64,000 bases of DNA from Amblyornis subalaris (Eukaryota; Chordata; Aves; Passeriformes; Ptilonorhynchidae): contig JACAXG010000240.1 of assembly GCA_018881555.1 (NCBI GenBank), forward strand, positions 95,875 through 159,874, read 5' to 3'. Under the pieces are notes generated by a model. It was not told the origin of the DNA. It searched no databases and worked only from the letters and a program-made list of their open reading frames with translations. Position 1 is the first letter of the stretch. The number at the start of each line of letters is the position of its first letter. Positions 48,806-58,335 of this stretch are shown here, piece by piece. Made by a program: the position numbers and the translations under genes.

Positions 48806-49546
48806 TTTTTTTTCCCAGATCTTTATTTTACAAAAATAACTTACAAATAGAGACAACTCTCAGCAGTAAGATCACTCATTCTGTGCAGGAGGATACAGCT
48901 CAGTGAAGTGGGGGCGTAGGAGTTAAGGGCTCTGACAATACTGTTAATTTTAACATGATGGCAGCTATATTACACTACATACATTTCATGCTCCAGCATG
49001 TGGGTGTGACACCACATAAAGCCACGGTCCATAAAGTGTGCCAGCCAGGGAGGATGCTCCCAAAGGGATCATTTCCATCCTATTTATCAGCATCCTCTCG
49101 AAACCAAACGGCGACCTAACACTCAGACTACAGCACTCTGGATACACTCATCAGCAATATACTTCAAATACATGATAAAAATATATTTAACTTTCAAATA
49201 CACTTGTATAAGGTACACCAAGAGCCAGAAAATAAAGTCTCGAGCTTTTAAATACAACACACTATATATATAAACATATACAAGGAGACAAGAGGGAATC
49301 AAGACGTGGAAGGAGAAGCTTATCCATGTTATCTATGGTACACAATGGCTTTGTCTGCTAGGAAGTCATTTCCATTTGCATAGCATTGTTTAGGAGCCCA
49401 CANCGGGCTAGGAGGAGAAAAGGTTTTCATTTTGGTACCACTTCCACTTTGCAACTGATTCTACTCTTAAATTACACTTTGTCCTCTCTCTTTTGTAGGC
49501 TGGAGTTCACGCCCCGTTCGTAACAAGCACATTGAAAGGAAGGGGT

Positions 49547-49577
<31 letters not shown>

Positions 49578-49645
49578 CAACAAACCGCAACACACAAAAA
49601 AACACCAGGTCAGAGAGTCAAGGAGGTTTCCTTCTGGGCTTGCAG
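48806..49645 (-). other. ACKR3: ACKR3 3' untranslated region
   Basis: About 840 bases from the TGA stop to the first AATAAA on the gene's strand. It is AT-rich, with a (TA)n stretch and an adjacent T run on the gene strand (about 49546-49576), and a few ATTTA pentamers (for example around 49247 and 49470) that could act as AU-rich decay elements. No CR1 lies in it and no other AATAAA or ATTAAA is visible on this strand, so one main 3' end is expected. The end position is inferred from the poly(A) signal, not from transcript data. Confidence 0.75.
48822..48827 (-). terminator. ACKR3: ACKR3 poly(A) signal AATAAA
   Basis: TTTATT on the + strand reads AATAAA on the gene strand. A genomic run of 13 A (gene strand; 48801-48813) begins 9 nt downstream, where cleavage would fall, followed by a TGTGCC-containing stretch. 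The distance of 0.82 kb from the stop codon is plausible for this gene. Confidence 0.7.
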
Positions 49646-50740
49646 TCATTTGGCATTTTGCTCCAGAGCCGAGTACTCCGCCTCTGACACTCTGGAGGCA
49701 TCGATAAGTTTAGTGAGGCCAGTTTTGGCAGAGTACTTGAAAATGAAGGCCTTCATGAGCTCGTATCGGTAGTTGCGGTTGATGAAGCTGTACAGGATGG
49801 GGTTGACGCAGCAGTGGACCAGGGAGAAGCACTGAGTGATGTGCAGGGTGGCGTAGAGGAAGTTCTCCATCTGGCAGCTGAAGGGGATGAAATGGAGGCT
49901 GTAGAAGATGTCCAGCAGCACGGCCACGTGGTAGGGCAGCCAGCACACCAGGAACACCACGACGTAGGAGAAGATGATCTTCCCGTTGCTCTTCCGCTCC
50001 TGGTCGCCGGAGGCGGAGATGCTCTTGGCGAGGAGGAAATAGAAGAGGGCGATGACGGGGAAAGGGATGAGGAAGCCCAGCACCACGGAGATGAGCTCCA
50101 TGCCGATCAGCCACTCCTTGAAGCTCTCCTCGGGGTAAACGGGCCGGCAGTAGGTCTCGTTGTTGGAAGAGACCGTCTTGAGGTAATAGGTGTCCGGGAG
50201 GGAGGCGGAGAAGGCCAGGAGCCACACCAGGACGCAGATGCAGCGGCGGGTGATCTTCTTCTTGCGGCTGCTGGAGTTGGTGAAATAGGCGACCGAGAGG
50301 TAGCGGTCCACGCTCATGCACGCCAGGAAGAAGATGCTGCCGTACAGGTTGATGGAAAAGATCAGGTGGGTTATCTTGCACGTGATTTCCCCCATGTGCC
50401 ACTGGTTGTGCTGGACGAGGGAGACGACCCACACGGGCAGGGTGATCACNACGCACAGGTCGGCGATGGCCAGGTTGAAGATGTACAGGTGGGTTTCATA
50501 GCCGGTCATTTTGGCCTGGAGGTTGACCCACACCACCACCGAGTTGGCCACCAGGCCGATGACGAAGATGAAGATGTAGAAGAAGGAGAGGGTGTAGAGC
50601 AGGGCGCTCTTGTTGAGCGTGCCGGGGCATGTCGTCGCGTCCACCGTGATGCACTCGCCGTTGTTGCACGTCCAGTTGATCTCCGTCAAGTTGGCCGTTT
50701 CCAGGAAATCCAGGATGGAAGTCAAGTCGAGGGCGCTCAT
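49646..50740 (-). CDS. ACKR3: Atypical chemokine receptor 3 (CXCR7/RDC1), complete
   Basis: Seven-transmembrane class A receptor of the plasma membrane and endosomes. Family knowledge: it binds CXCL12 and CXCL11, signals mainly through beta-arrestin rather than G proteins, and scavenges CXCL12 to shape cell-migration gradients. Seen in the 364-residue frame: N-glycosylation sites N17-L-T, N22-W-T and N43-K-S; TM1 about 47-70 with N66; TM2 with LAIAD and D94; C121 and C198 for the conserved extracellular disulphide, with C38 and C289 as the likely second pair; DRYLS at 145-149, the serine being typical of ACKR3 instead of the DRYLAIV of signalling chemokine receptors; CWLPYH at 266-271; NPILY at 313-317; and a Ser/Thr-bearing tail ending EYSALEQNAK. 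The start has A at -3 and sits 27 nt after a splice acceptor. Length matches the family (human about 362). The single N (50450) is the third base of a GTN valine codon, so it is silent. No frameshift or internal stop. Confidence 0.98.
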   Translation of the reverse strand: MSALDLTSILDFLETANLTEINWTCNNGECITVDATTCPGTLNKSALLYTLSFFYIFIFVIGLVANSVVVWVNLQAKMTGYETHLYIFNLAIADLCXVITLPVWVVSLVQHNQWHMGEITCKITHLIFSINLYGSIFFLACMSVDRYLSVAYFTNSSSRKKKITRRCICVLVWLLAFSASLPDTYYLKTVSSNNETYCRPVYPEESFKEWLIGMELISVVLGFLIPFPVIALFYFLLAKSISASGDQERKSNGKIIFSYVVVFLVCWLPYHVAVLLDIFYSLHFIPFSCQMENFLYATLHITQCFSLVHCCVNPILYSFINRNYRYELMKAFIFKYSAKTGLTKLIDASRVSEAEYSALEQNAK

Positions 50741-50767
50741 GGTCGCTCGGTTTGGAGTTCAAGTGAC
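50741..50767 (-). other. ACKR3: ACKR3 exon 2 leader and 3' splice site
   Basis: On the gene strand a pyrimidine-containing stretch ends in TTTTGCCTGCAG, followed by 27 nt of leader without an upstream ATG, then the start codon. The AG is at 50768-50769. A 5'-UTR intron just before an intronless coding exon is the known ACKR3 layout. Confidence 0.8.
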
Positions 50768-53700
50768 CTGCAGGCAAAACAGGACCGAAAAGAACTATTT
50801 AAGTTACCGAGACATTTCTGCTGCCATTTCATACCGTGCCACACACACCCAGGGCATGCCAATTTAGAAACATCCTGCTCTTCTCAGGCACCTTCCNTTA
50901 AACAGCTCCACGGAGTAAAACAACCAAGACACTTAGCAAAACTCATCTGGTTGACAAAAGAGGAACAGCACCAGTTTTTTGTGCGGTTTTTCCTTTTCTT
51001 CCAGCTCGCGTCTGACATCATCAGGTTGGCTATCGTCCCCGGGTGTGAAATCTGCAGAGTACACCGTGGCCAAATAAATGTCAGGCGACTAAATCTGTCT
51101 CCTCCAGCATAAATGATGATCCTATCGCTTTCAGCGGGGGAATCTTTAAGCCATTTTATCTGCACTCCCTCAAGCGTAGTAGAATTGATCTGGCTGATAC
51201 AGGGTACTGTAAAACACTTACCACAGGCTCTGGTCAGCATCTCGTCAAGCCCAGCTACAGCTGCATTAAGTAGANATGGGGAACTAAGGGGCTTTGTACC
51301 CCTATCCAATGTTAAATTTAAATTCTGCTCCATCCTCTCTCCCCTCCTTCTCTTGAATTCTATTTTACAAAGTCTCCCCTGCCTTTAACAATTATTACGT
51401 ACCTTTGAGAAAAGAAAAAACCTCAGAGCTCGACTGCTAGTAGATCTGCTGGGCTTAAGTTTTCTTTTCAGAAGAGTGCTTTGATTTCAAAACACTCCCC
51501 CATTGCAGTTGGCTCCACAACTGCCTCCTTCCCACCCTTTTGCTTTACTACATCTACTTTTGCTGCCTCTTCCTTGCTTTCTTCTACCTGCAGGCAGTGC
51601 ACAAAGCAAGTCGTTAACTTCCTTGCCAGCAGAAGAAAAAGCCCCACCAGACCTTTGTGGCTCACACAAAACCCAAAGTGGGGCTGCTAATTGCCCTTGT
51701 GCTTTTGGGGTGGCATAAAAATGCTGTCCCCCTCCCTGGGACCCTGCCAGCTCACAGGGCCCGCAGTACCACCCACAGCAATAGGCCTGTGACCACCACG
51801 CTTAGGCCAGGGCNGTTTTGGAGCGCTGTGTCCACAGGCTCCAGCTTGGGACATGCCAAAATAAGAGTGGGTTTCTGAGGGATGGATCCCACCTCCTTCC
51901 CTCATGGCTTCATTTGAGCTGGAGCATCAGCTCAGCCAGCTCACCCAGGGAAACTTCCAGTATCCTGAATGNTCACCTTGCTTTTCCCATGCCTGCAGCC
52001 CCAGCAAGGAGAGGGACCCACTGATGCTGCCCCAGCCTGGGGCAACACCAGGTGACCAGGGAGCAATGGGGGATCTCTGAGCATCCTTGACCCCACCACA
52101 GGACCTCTTGGTGAGGTTTTCAGGAGCACAGAGGGGAGGACAAGCAGGGAAGAGCTCGGACCGGCTCCCACACCGAGTATCCTCTTCTCGNCTCCTCCCT
52201 CCAAAAAGAGATGTTGGTTGACACAGCACCTCTCCTTCTCCATCTGCATAATTGGCTCTTCCCAAACNTCCCACCCTCCTGCCTGCCAGGGATAGAGGCT
52301 ACGGAAGAGAAGGGAGATAAGGGGGGAGATTACCCGAGAGGACTCAAGGCACTATTGTCCCCGCAGAGGGGAAGCTGGTGGCACTAACAATGAGGNGGGC
52401 CGTGCACACATTCAGGGGAGATCAAATCTCTCCACAAACAGGCCCAAATTGGCCCCGTGAGGAGATCTGGCCTATGGCTTTCATCCTGCTGGCCTGATGA
52501 AAGACTGGAGCCGAGATTCAAACCAAATTAAGCACGGATTTTGCTAAACACTGGCTGAAGAGGGAGCTGAGACAGCGGCAGCTCTCTGTCCTGGGACAGA
52601 CAATCCCATTTCCATCTCAGGAAAGCAGAGTGTGATTTAACCCACGTCCGTGCAGGGCAGAAGGGCTGATCCTATCCCCCGAGAGACGCAGGCACCCCTC
52701 AAGCTGCCAGTACCACCTGGGTGCTGGAGGGAGCAGGGATGGGTGCATCCCCTGGATGCTCCCTTCATCCCAGGGCTGCAAGTGGGACCGAGGGATGGAT
52801 CTCCTGCCAGACCTCACCCAGGGTCCCTCTGCACCCCCAGCACAAACACTTTCCGAGCATCTCACGCGCAGGGAGAAGCCGCACCATCCCCAAGTCCCTG
52901 TTTCTCAAAACCCCACAGCAACTAAAGGAAACTCCCTAAAAGCCACAAAACTTCCAGCCCCATGGCACANGCCACCAGGTCCTGCTGGTATTTGGGGGCA
53001 GCAAGGTGAGCAGAGCAGGAGGAACACCCGGCCGCCCCCCTGACACCCCACAGAAGTAGCACGAGTGGGCCTGGGCTGCTTCTGGAAAGGCACATGGTCC
53101 AAAACAAGGGAACAGGCTCATTCCACACCTCAAGACCCCAGGACAAGGCTGTGACCACCGACCACCAAGCCTCCAGCACGTACCTCATGGAGAAGAAACT
53201 CACACCTGGCTGTGGGGTGTCAGATTCCGACCGAGAGGCAGCAACAGGGCAGCAGAAACCCTCGAAGCCGGGGCTCACACCAGCGCTGGGGACACCGGGG
53301 CCACCAGCGAAGGAGAGGGACCACAATCCCAGCTGCCGGCTCAGAGCCACCCNGGGGATGTCGGGGAACACGAGGGATGCTCAGCCCGATCCCAGGCTGC
53401 CCGCACTCCGAGAGCAGGGCTGCTGCACACACGTGCATCCATCTGCCNTCGCCTTTCCCATCCCCAGCGCGGCCATAAAAATCCGAAACCGAGCCGGCCT
53501 CCCAGGCTCCGAGCCCTGCTGGGGAGGAGCGCTGCGCTCACAGATTACAGCCCTACAAACCGGGCTGTAGTCTGGGATTAGCTGCTGTAAACCCGAGCTC
53601 CGACTGCCACCCAGATCAGCTGGGAGGTACAGGGGGAACCCACCAGACAAAGTCCACAAAGTGCTCCCAAAAAAAATACCTTCAGCGCTCTCTGCAGACA

Positions 53701-54669
53701 GCACAGCATCTGAAAAACGCGCGAAGGAAGCTGGGACTGTGATTTGTGTCCACGACAGCACAAAGCTTTTGCAGGCCATCACCCCCTCACCTGGCAGGCA
53801 CGTGTGCTGTGTCCAGTCGCTGCTCGTTTGCAGGAGTTAGGACACGAAGGAAAGGAGACACACCCAAAATCCTGCTCCACGCACCCCGAGCTGTCCCTGG
53901 AGCTGATGCAGCCTGCGGGACTGCACCCTCCCCGTCACACCTCCTGCCCGGGACCCGCTGCAGGCTGTGACAAAGTCAACAGGCACCAGCATCCCNGCCT
54001 GGGAGGGCAGCCCAGCACGGCATGGCAGTGTCCAAGCCCTTAGCAATTTGGGGAGCTTCTCAGCACCCCCTCTTCCACCCAGAGCATCCCAAAACCTGCT
54101 CCTGCCTGCACCCAGTCCTGCCTCCCGACTGCTCAGAGATGTGGGCAAACCGGGCTTTGCCCTTCCCGAGCGGAGAAGGAAACGAGCCACGCCAGGAAAA
54201 GTCAGGACTGCTGGGCGGGTTGTCACCCGCACCTTCACCTTTCCCGTGCCCAAGGGCCAGCCTGGCTTTCCAGCACGGGGCGGCGGCCACCACAAGAGGA
54301 CACCCATGCCCGCGAGGGGCTCCGCAGGAGCGAGCCCGGCACATTTAAACTCTCCCGCAGTTCTGAGCTGAAGAAACAAACAACAACCGCAGGGGAAGGA
54401 CGGAGCCGGGGACCGCACCCGGGCACGCAGGGACACCCGGGGGGAGCGGGGCTCGGTGCCACACGCTGCGGCGGCCGCGCCGATGTCCCCCGACCCTCCC
54501 GCACGGACAAACCAGGGGGGGCGAGGAGAGGAGGCTCCCGCACCCCCTGCGAGCCGAGGGGGACGCGGCGGAGTCGGGGGAGGCTGCGGGCGCTCGGGGG
54601 GACCAGGACGGCAGCGGTGTGACCCCGACCCCCCCCCCCCCCCCCCCCCCCCTCGGGTCGCTCCCTTAC
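50768..54669 (-). other. ACKR3: ACKR3 intron 1 (5'-UTR intron)
   Basis: About 3.9 kb, GT at 54669-54668 and AG at 50769-50768. It holds no CR1. The part at 50900-51420 is AT-rich and non-repetitive, with the look of a regulatory element, and includes a possible cassette exon (51222-51260). The remainder, 51420-54000, is unique, moderately GC-rich sequence in which I recognise no other gene. The promoter-proximal end is CpG-rich and carries a 24-base G run on the gene strand. The boundaries depend on exon 1 being correct. Confidence 0.6.
54629..54652. repeat. 24-base C run (G run on the gene strand)
   Basis: Uninterrupted C on the + strand. On the ACKR3 strand it is G24, starting about 17 nt inside intron 1 after the donor. 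G runs of this length can form quadruplexes in DNA or RNA. Its exact length is uncertain because such runs are error-prone in sequencing. Confidence 0.9.
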
Positions 54670-54700
54670 CTCCGGGCTTGGCGGCAGCTCTGCCCGAGCG
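54670..54700 (-). other. ACKR3: Predicted ACKR3 non-coding exon 1
   Basis: On the gene strand the sequence downstream of the TATA box ends in CCCGGAG followed by GTAAGGG, a good splice donor, in frame with nothing and containing no ATG. The left boundary (54670) is the donor. The right boundary is a guess of about 30 nt downstream of the TATA element. Real transcripts may start elsewhere in the CpG island. Confidence 0.5.
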
Positions 54701-54722
54701 GCTGAGACCGTCCCGCGCCGCC

Positions 54723-54729
54723 ACTTATA
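54723..54729 (-). promoter_or_regulatory. ACKR3: TATA element of the ACKR3 promoter
   Basis: TATAAGT on the gene strand, embedded in GC-rich sequence (CGGCCGC before, GGCGGCG after). Upstream on the gene strand are GC boxes of the Sp1 type (complements of CCGCCCC at 54776-54782 and CCCCGCC at 54806-54812) and a short GGTGCC repeat. Its position 53 nt before a good donor makes it the most likely core promoter. Confidence 0.6.
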
Positions 54730-54900
54730 GCGGCCGAGAGGGGACCCGCCTACCGGGGAGGCACCGGCACCGGCACCGCCCCGGACCGGCCCCGGCACCG
54801 CCCAGCCCCGCCACGGCCGCGGGCACGGCGAGCGCCGAGCGCGGGGCTGCGGGAACGAGAACAGGAGCGAGCGGTGCGGGCACAACGCGGGGGACACCAG

Positions 54901-56238
54901 GATGGAGGGAGAAGAGGGGGGAAAGGGAGGAGAAAGAGAGAGGGAAAAGCGGGGGAAAAGAGAGCCAGAANCGGGGGAAAGGGGGAAAAAGAGAAGGAGA
55001 GAAAAAGAGGGATATAGAAAAATAGAGAGGAAAAAAGGAGAGGAGGAGGAGAGAAAAAGGAGAGAAAAAGAGAGGGAGGAAAAGGAGAGAAAAAGAAAGA
55101 GGGAATAAAAAATGAGAGAAAAAGAGGAAAAAGGAGAGGAAAGGGGAGAAAAAAGAGGAAAGCAGAAAAAGAGAAAAAGAAAAAAGAGAAAAGGAGCAGA
55201 AAGAAAAAAGAGAAAAACAGAAAAAGAGGAGGAAAAAAGAAGAGAAAAAGAGGAAAAAGGAGAGGAAAAGGGAGAAAAAAGAGGAAAGCAGAAAAAGAGA
55301 AAAAGAAAAAAGAGAAAAGGAGCAGAAAGAAAAAGAAAAACGGAAAAAGAGGAGAAAAAAAGAAGAGAAAAAGAGGAAAAAGGAGAGAAAAGGAAGAGGA
55401 AAGGGGAGAAAAAAGAGGAAAGCAGAAAAAGAGAAAAAGCAAAAAGAGAGAAAAGGAGTGGAAAGAAAAAAGAGAAAAACGGAAAAAGGGGAGGAAGAAA
55501 AAGAAGAGAAAAAGAGGAAAAAGGAGAGCAAAAGGGGGAAAAAAGAGGAAAGTAGAAAAAGAGAAAAAGAGAGAAAAGGAGCGGAAAGAAAAAAGAGGAA
55601 AACGGAAAAAGAGGGAAAAAAAGAAGAGAAAAACAGGAAAAAGGAGAGGAAAAGGGAGAAAAAAGAGGAAAGTACAAAAAGAGAAAAAGAAAAAAGAGAG
55701 AAAAGGAGTGGAAAAAAGAGAAAAACAGAAAAAGGAAAAAAAAAAGAAGAGAAAAAGAGGAAAAAGGAGAGGAAAGGGGAGAAAAAAGAGGAAAGTAGAA
55801 AAAGAGAAAAAGAAAAAAGAGAGAAAAGGAGCAGAAAGAAAAAAGAAAAATGGAAAAAGAGGAGAGAAAAAGAAGAGAAAATGGAAAAAGAAAAAAGGCA
55901 AAAAAAGGAAGAAAATGGAAAAAGAAAAGGAGAGAAGAGAAAAAGAGAAAGGAGAAAAAGAGGAAAAGCAAAAAGAGAGGCAGAGAGGAAAAAAATGGAG
56001 AAAAAGAGGAAAAAGAAAAAAGAAAAGGAGAGAAAAACAGAAAAAGGGGAGAAAAAATACAGAAGAAAAAGGGAGGGGAAAAGATGATGGAAGAGAAGGG
56101 GAGGAAAACATGGGAGGAAGAGAAAATACAGGAAAGGGGGAGAGAAAAAGATAAAAAGTTAAAAAAACAGAAAAATCATGGTGAAAAGAGGTGACAACAG
56201 AAGAAAACAGGCAAAAGAGGAAAAAAAATAAAAAAGCA
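54901..56238. repeat. 1.3-kb homopurine (GA-rich) tract
   Basis: The + strand is almost entirely A and G, dominated by GAAAAAGAG-like words with rare C or T (for example T at 55013-55017 and in AATAAAAAATGAG near 55105). The gene strand is the matching polypyrimidine. It begins about 170 bp upstream of the ACKR3 TATA box. Long open frames on both strands here (Lys/Glu-rich on +, Phe/Leu/Ser-rich on -) are compositional. Confidence 0.95.
55105..55870. repeat. Tandem repeat of about 126 bp inside the purine tract
   Basis: The word GAGGAAAG followed by CAG or TAG recurs with the same neighbourhood (GGGGAGAAAAAAGAGG before, AAAAAGAGAAAAAG after) at 55155, 55281, 55415, 55545, 55665 and 55788 (one copy reads TAC). 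Spacings are 126, 134, 130, 120 and 123 bp. That makes six recognisable diverged copies, fading after about 55870. Confidence 0.85.
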
Positions 56239-56879
56239 TGTCTCTAGTTGTTTTCTACTTTGATTTGCTTTTTCCCTGCCACTATAAAGTACCGAGGTAG
56301 ATAAGGCAAGAGGAGGCAGCAGATCCTCACCTCTGCTCCCTCCCCAAGGGCAAGAAAAACTAATGCCAAGGAAAAGTGACAAGAAGCCACGGAGTCACTA
56401 ACTCAAACTGAAAACCCCCTTCCTTGCACGGCTCCTGAGCGCAGGGAAGGCATGGAAAAGGGGGGTCAGTCAGTTTGTCTGTCCCAGGGAAAATGCTGGG
56501 ATTAGATGACAATCCACCTGCTGACCTGCTGAGCCCTGACAGCAGCACTGACAGCTCCCAGGGATCTGAGGCACATCCCACCAGGCTGCTCCCAAAACAC
56601 CAGGTGACCCGGAGCAGGGGATTGATCTCCCTGCCCAAACCCTGCCCATGGGCGCACACCAANCTACAGCTCCTAAATCACCTTGGCATCGCTGAGCCAC
56701 TGCCCAGCCAGGACACACAGCTTGGCTGACACTTGTGAGCCATGAATTTTTGGAAGATACGGGGCTAAATTTTAGCCCTTNAAACCTGCCCCCAGAAAGC
56801 ATGTATTCTGTTTCCCAAAANTTACTTAATCCTATATCCACAGACAATTAACAGGACAAGGGGGAATGGCATCAAACTG
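56239..56879. other. Intergenic, upstream of ACKR3
   Basis: Unique sequence after the purine tract. No gene seen. Confidence 0.6.
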
Positions 56880-57094
56880 ACAGNGAGCAGGTCTAGATGG
56901 GATATNAGGAAAAAATTCTTCCCTGTGAGGGTGGTGAGGCACTCCCACAGATTGCCCAGAGAAGCTGTGGCTGCCCCATCCCTGGAAGTGTTCAAGGCCN
57001 GCTTGGATGGGGCTTGGAGCAACCTGGGCTAGTGGAAGGTGTCCCTNCCCATGGCAGAGGTTGGGACTGGATGAGCTTTAAGGTCCCTTCTGGT
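56880..57094 (+). mobile_element. CR1 3' fragment, type A, sense
   Basis: GACAGNGAGCAGGTCTAGAT through GAAGCTGTGGCTGCCCCATC to GATGAGCTTTAAGGTCCCTT. The 3' tip is lost. Confidence 0.93.
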
Positions 57095-57965
57095 TTGGGT
57101 GCCAGGGAACAAGAGGAACAGAGGGATGAGTCTCTCACCATCCCATGGATGGAAAGGGTGGGATGTAAGGTGCCTCACCTCCCTTCCCGACCCCTGCTCT
57201 CCCTGGATGAGCTCCTCCCAACTTCACAGCCGCCGGTGAGCAAAGCGTTTCGGCATCCGCTTGAATTCCGAGTGCTCACCCAAGTCCACGGATGTTGGTG
57301 GGATCGAAGCACGGTGATGTCAGACAGCGACAGGATTAGGTTTAAAAATAAGCATGGACTGAAGCATTTGGCTAAATCAGGCTCTGAAAATCCTAGGGAA
57401 AAAAAAAAACCAACAAAATAAAGGCGCTCTAGCAGCACTCCGGTCACTCGGCCAAAAACACAAGCGGAGTGGTTTTTCCTTACTTGGTGTGCCAGAAAAG
57501 AACACCAAGTCGTACAATGCCTTCCACAGCTCCAAAAATACCAACCAGCACCTGCAGCCATGAAGCTGCTGGATGCCCAGGAGTTGCAGGCAACCTCCCC
57601 TCTCCTGCATTTTGCCCAGGGCTGAGCCCTCTCTAGGTTTCTCCCTTCAGGTATCTTTTTATAAGGAGCATTTTCCTCAGGCAGGAGAGCCAGGGCCAAT
57701 CCCCTTTTCCCTTCTGAAAGCTACATTTTCAGGCAAGAAAAACCTGCACTATATGGAACCACCTCCCTAGAGCAGAGCNAGCAGAGCTGGGCACCCCAAC
57801 GAGATCAGCAGAAGGTCGAGATGCTGCCTGCTTGCCATGATTAATTGGTATCTGCCACCAATTCAGGCAGGTGATCCAAGAGATGTGATTCCAGATAGTC
57901 CTGTGGCCAGCAGCTCCCTGGAGATGCAGCTGTCCAGATGAGCCATCNCTCAGTGAACTGAGACA
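57095..57965. other. Intergenic, nothing recognised
   Basis: Unique sequence, no gene seen. Confidence 0.6.
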
Positions 57966-58335
57966 GGCTGGCAGAACTGGGATTGTTCAGCCTGGAAAAC
58001 AGAATGTTCTTGGGAGACTTTAGAGAACCTTCCAGTGCCTGCAGAGGTTCCAAGAGAGCTGCAGAGAGACTTTGGATAAAGGGGAATAGCTTCCAACTGC
58101 CAGAGGGCAGGGTTAGATGGGATATTGGGAAGAAATTCTTCCCTGTGAGGGTGGGGAGGCCCTGGCACAGGTTGCCCAGAGAAGCTGTGGCTGCCCCATC
58201 CCTGGAAGTGTCCAAGGCCAGGTTGGATGGGGCTTGGAGCAACCTGGGATAGTGGGAGGTGTCCCTGCCCATGGCAGGGGGTGGAACTGGATGAGCTTTA
58301 AGGCCCATTCCAATCCAAACTCTTTTATGATTTAG
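57966..58335 (+). mobile_element. CR1 3' fragment, type A, sense, about 370 bp
   Basis: GGCTGGCAGAACTGGGATTG and CCTGGAAAACAGAATGTTCT upstream, then CAACTGCCAGAGGGCAGGGT and the complete type A body, to AACTCTTTTATGATTT. The most complete type A copy in the window. Confidence 0.95.

Larger units (their letters stand above)
54250..54890 (-). promoter_or_regulatory. ACKR3: CpG island at the ACKR3 5' end
   Basis: Very GC-rich with frequent CpG, covering the TATA element, predicted exon 1 and the first part of the intron. Edges are by eye. It is bounded upstream by the purine tract beginning at 54901. Confidence 0.8.

Noticed and set aside
49814..51112. 432-codon open frame on the + strand over ACKR3
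   Set aside because: It is the antisense shadow of the GC3-rich receptor exon; its protein is Glu/Asp/Gly/Val-rich with no known domain and it runs past the coding exon into intron sequence.
54235..56111. 578- and 453-codon open frames on the - strand
   Set aside because: They are mostly Phe/Leu/Ser translations of the pyrimidine tract, fused to CpG-island frames; low complexity with no initiation context.
55112..56194. Lys/Glu/Arg-rich open frames on the + strand (up to 209 codons)
   Set aside because: Direct translation of the GA-rich minisatellite; all three frames are open for the same compositional reason.
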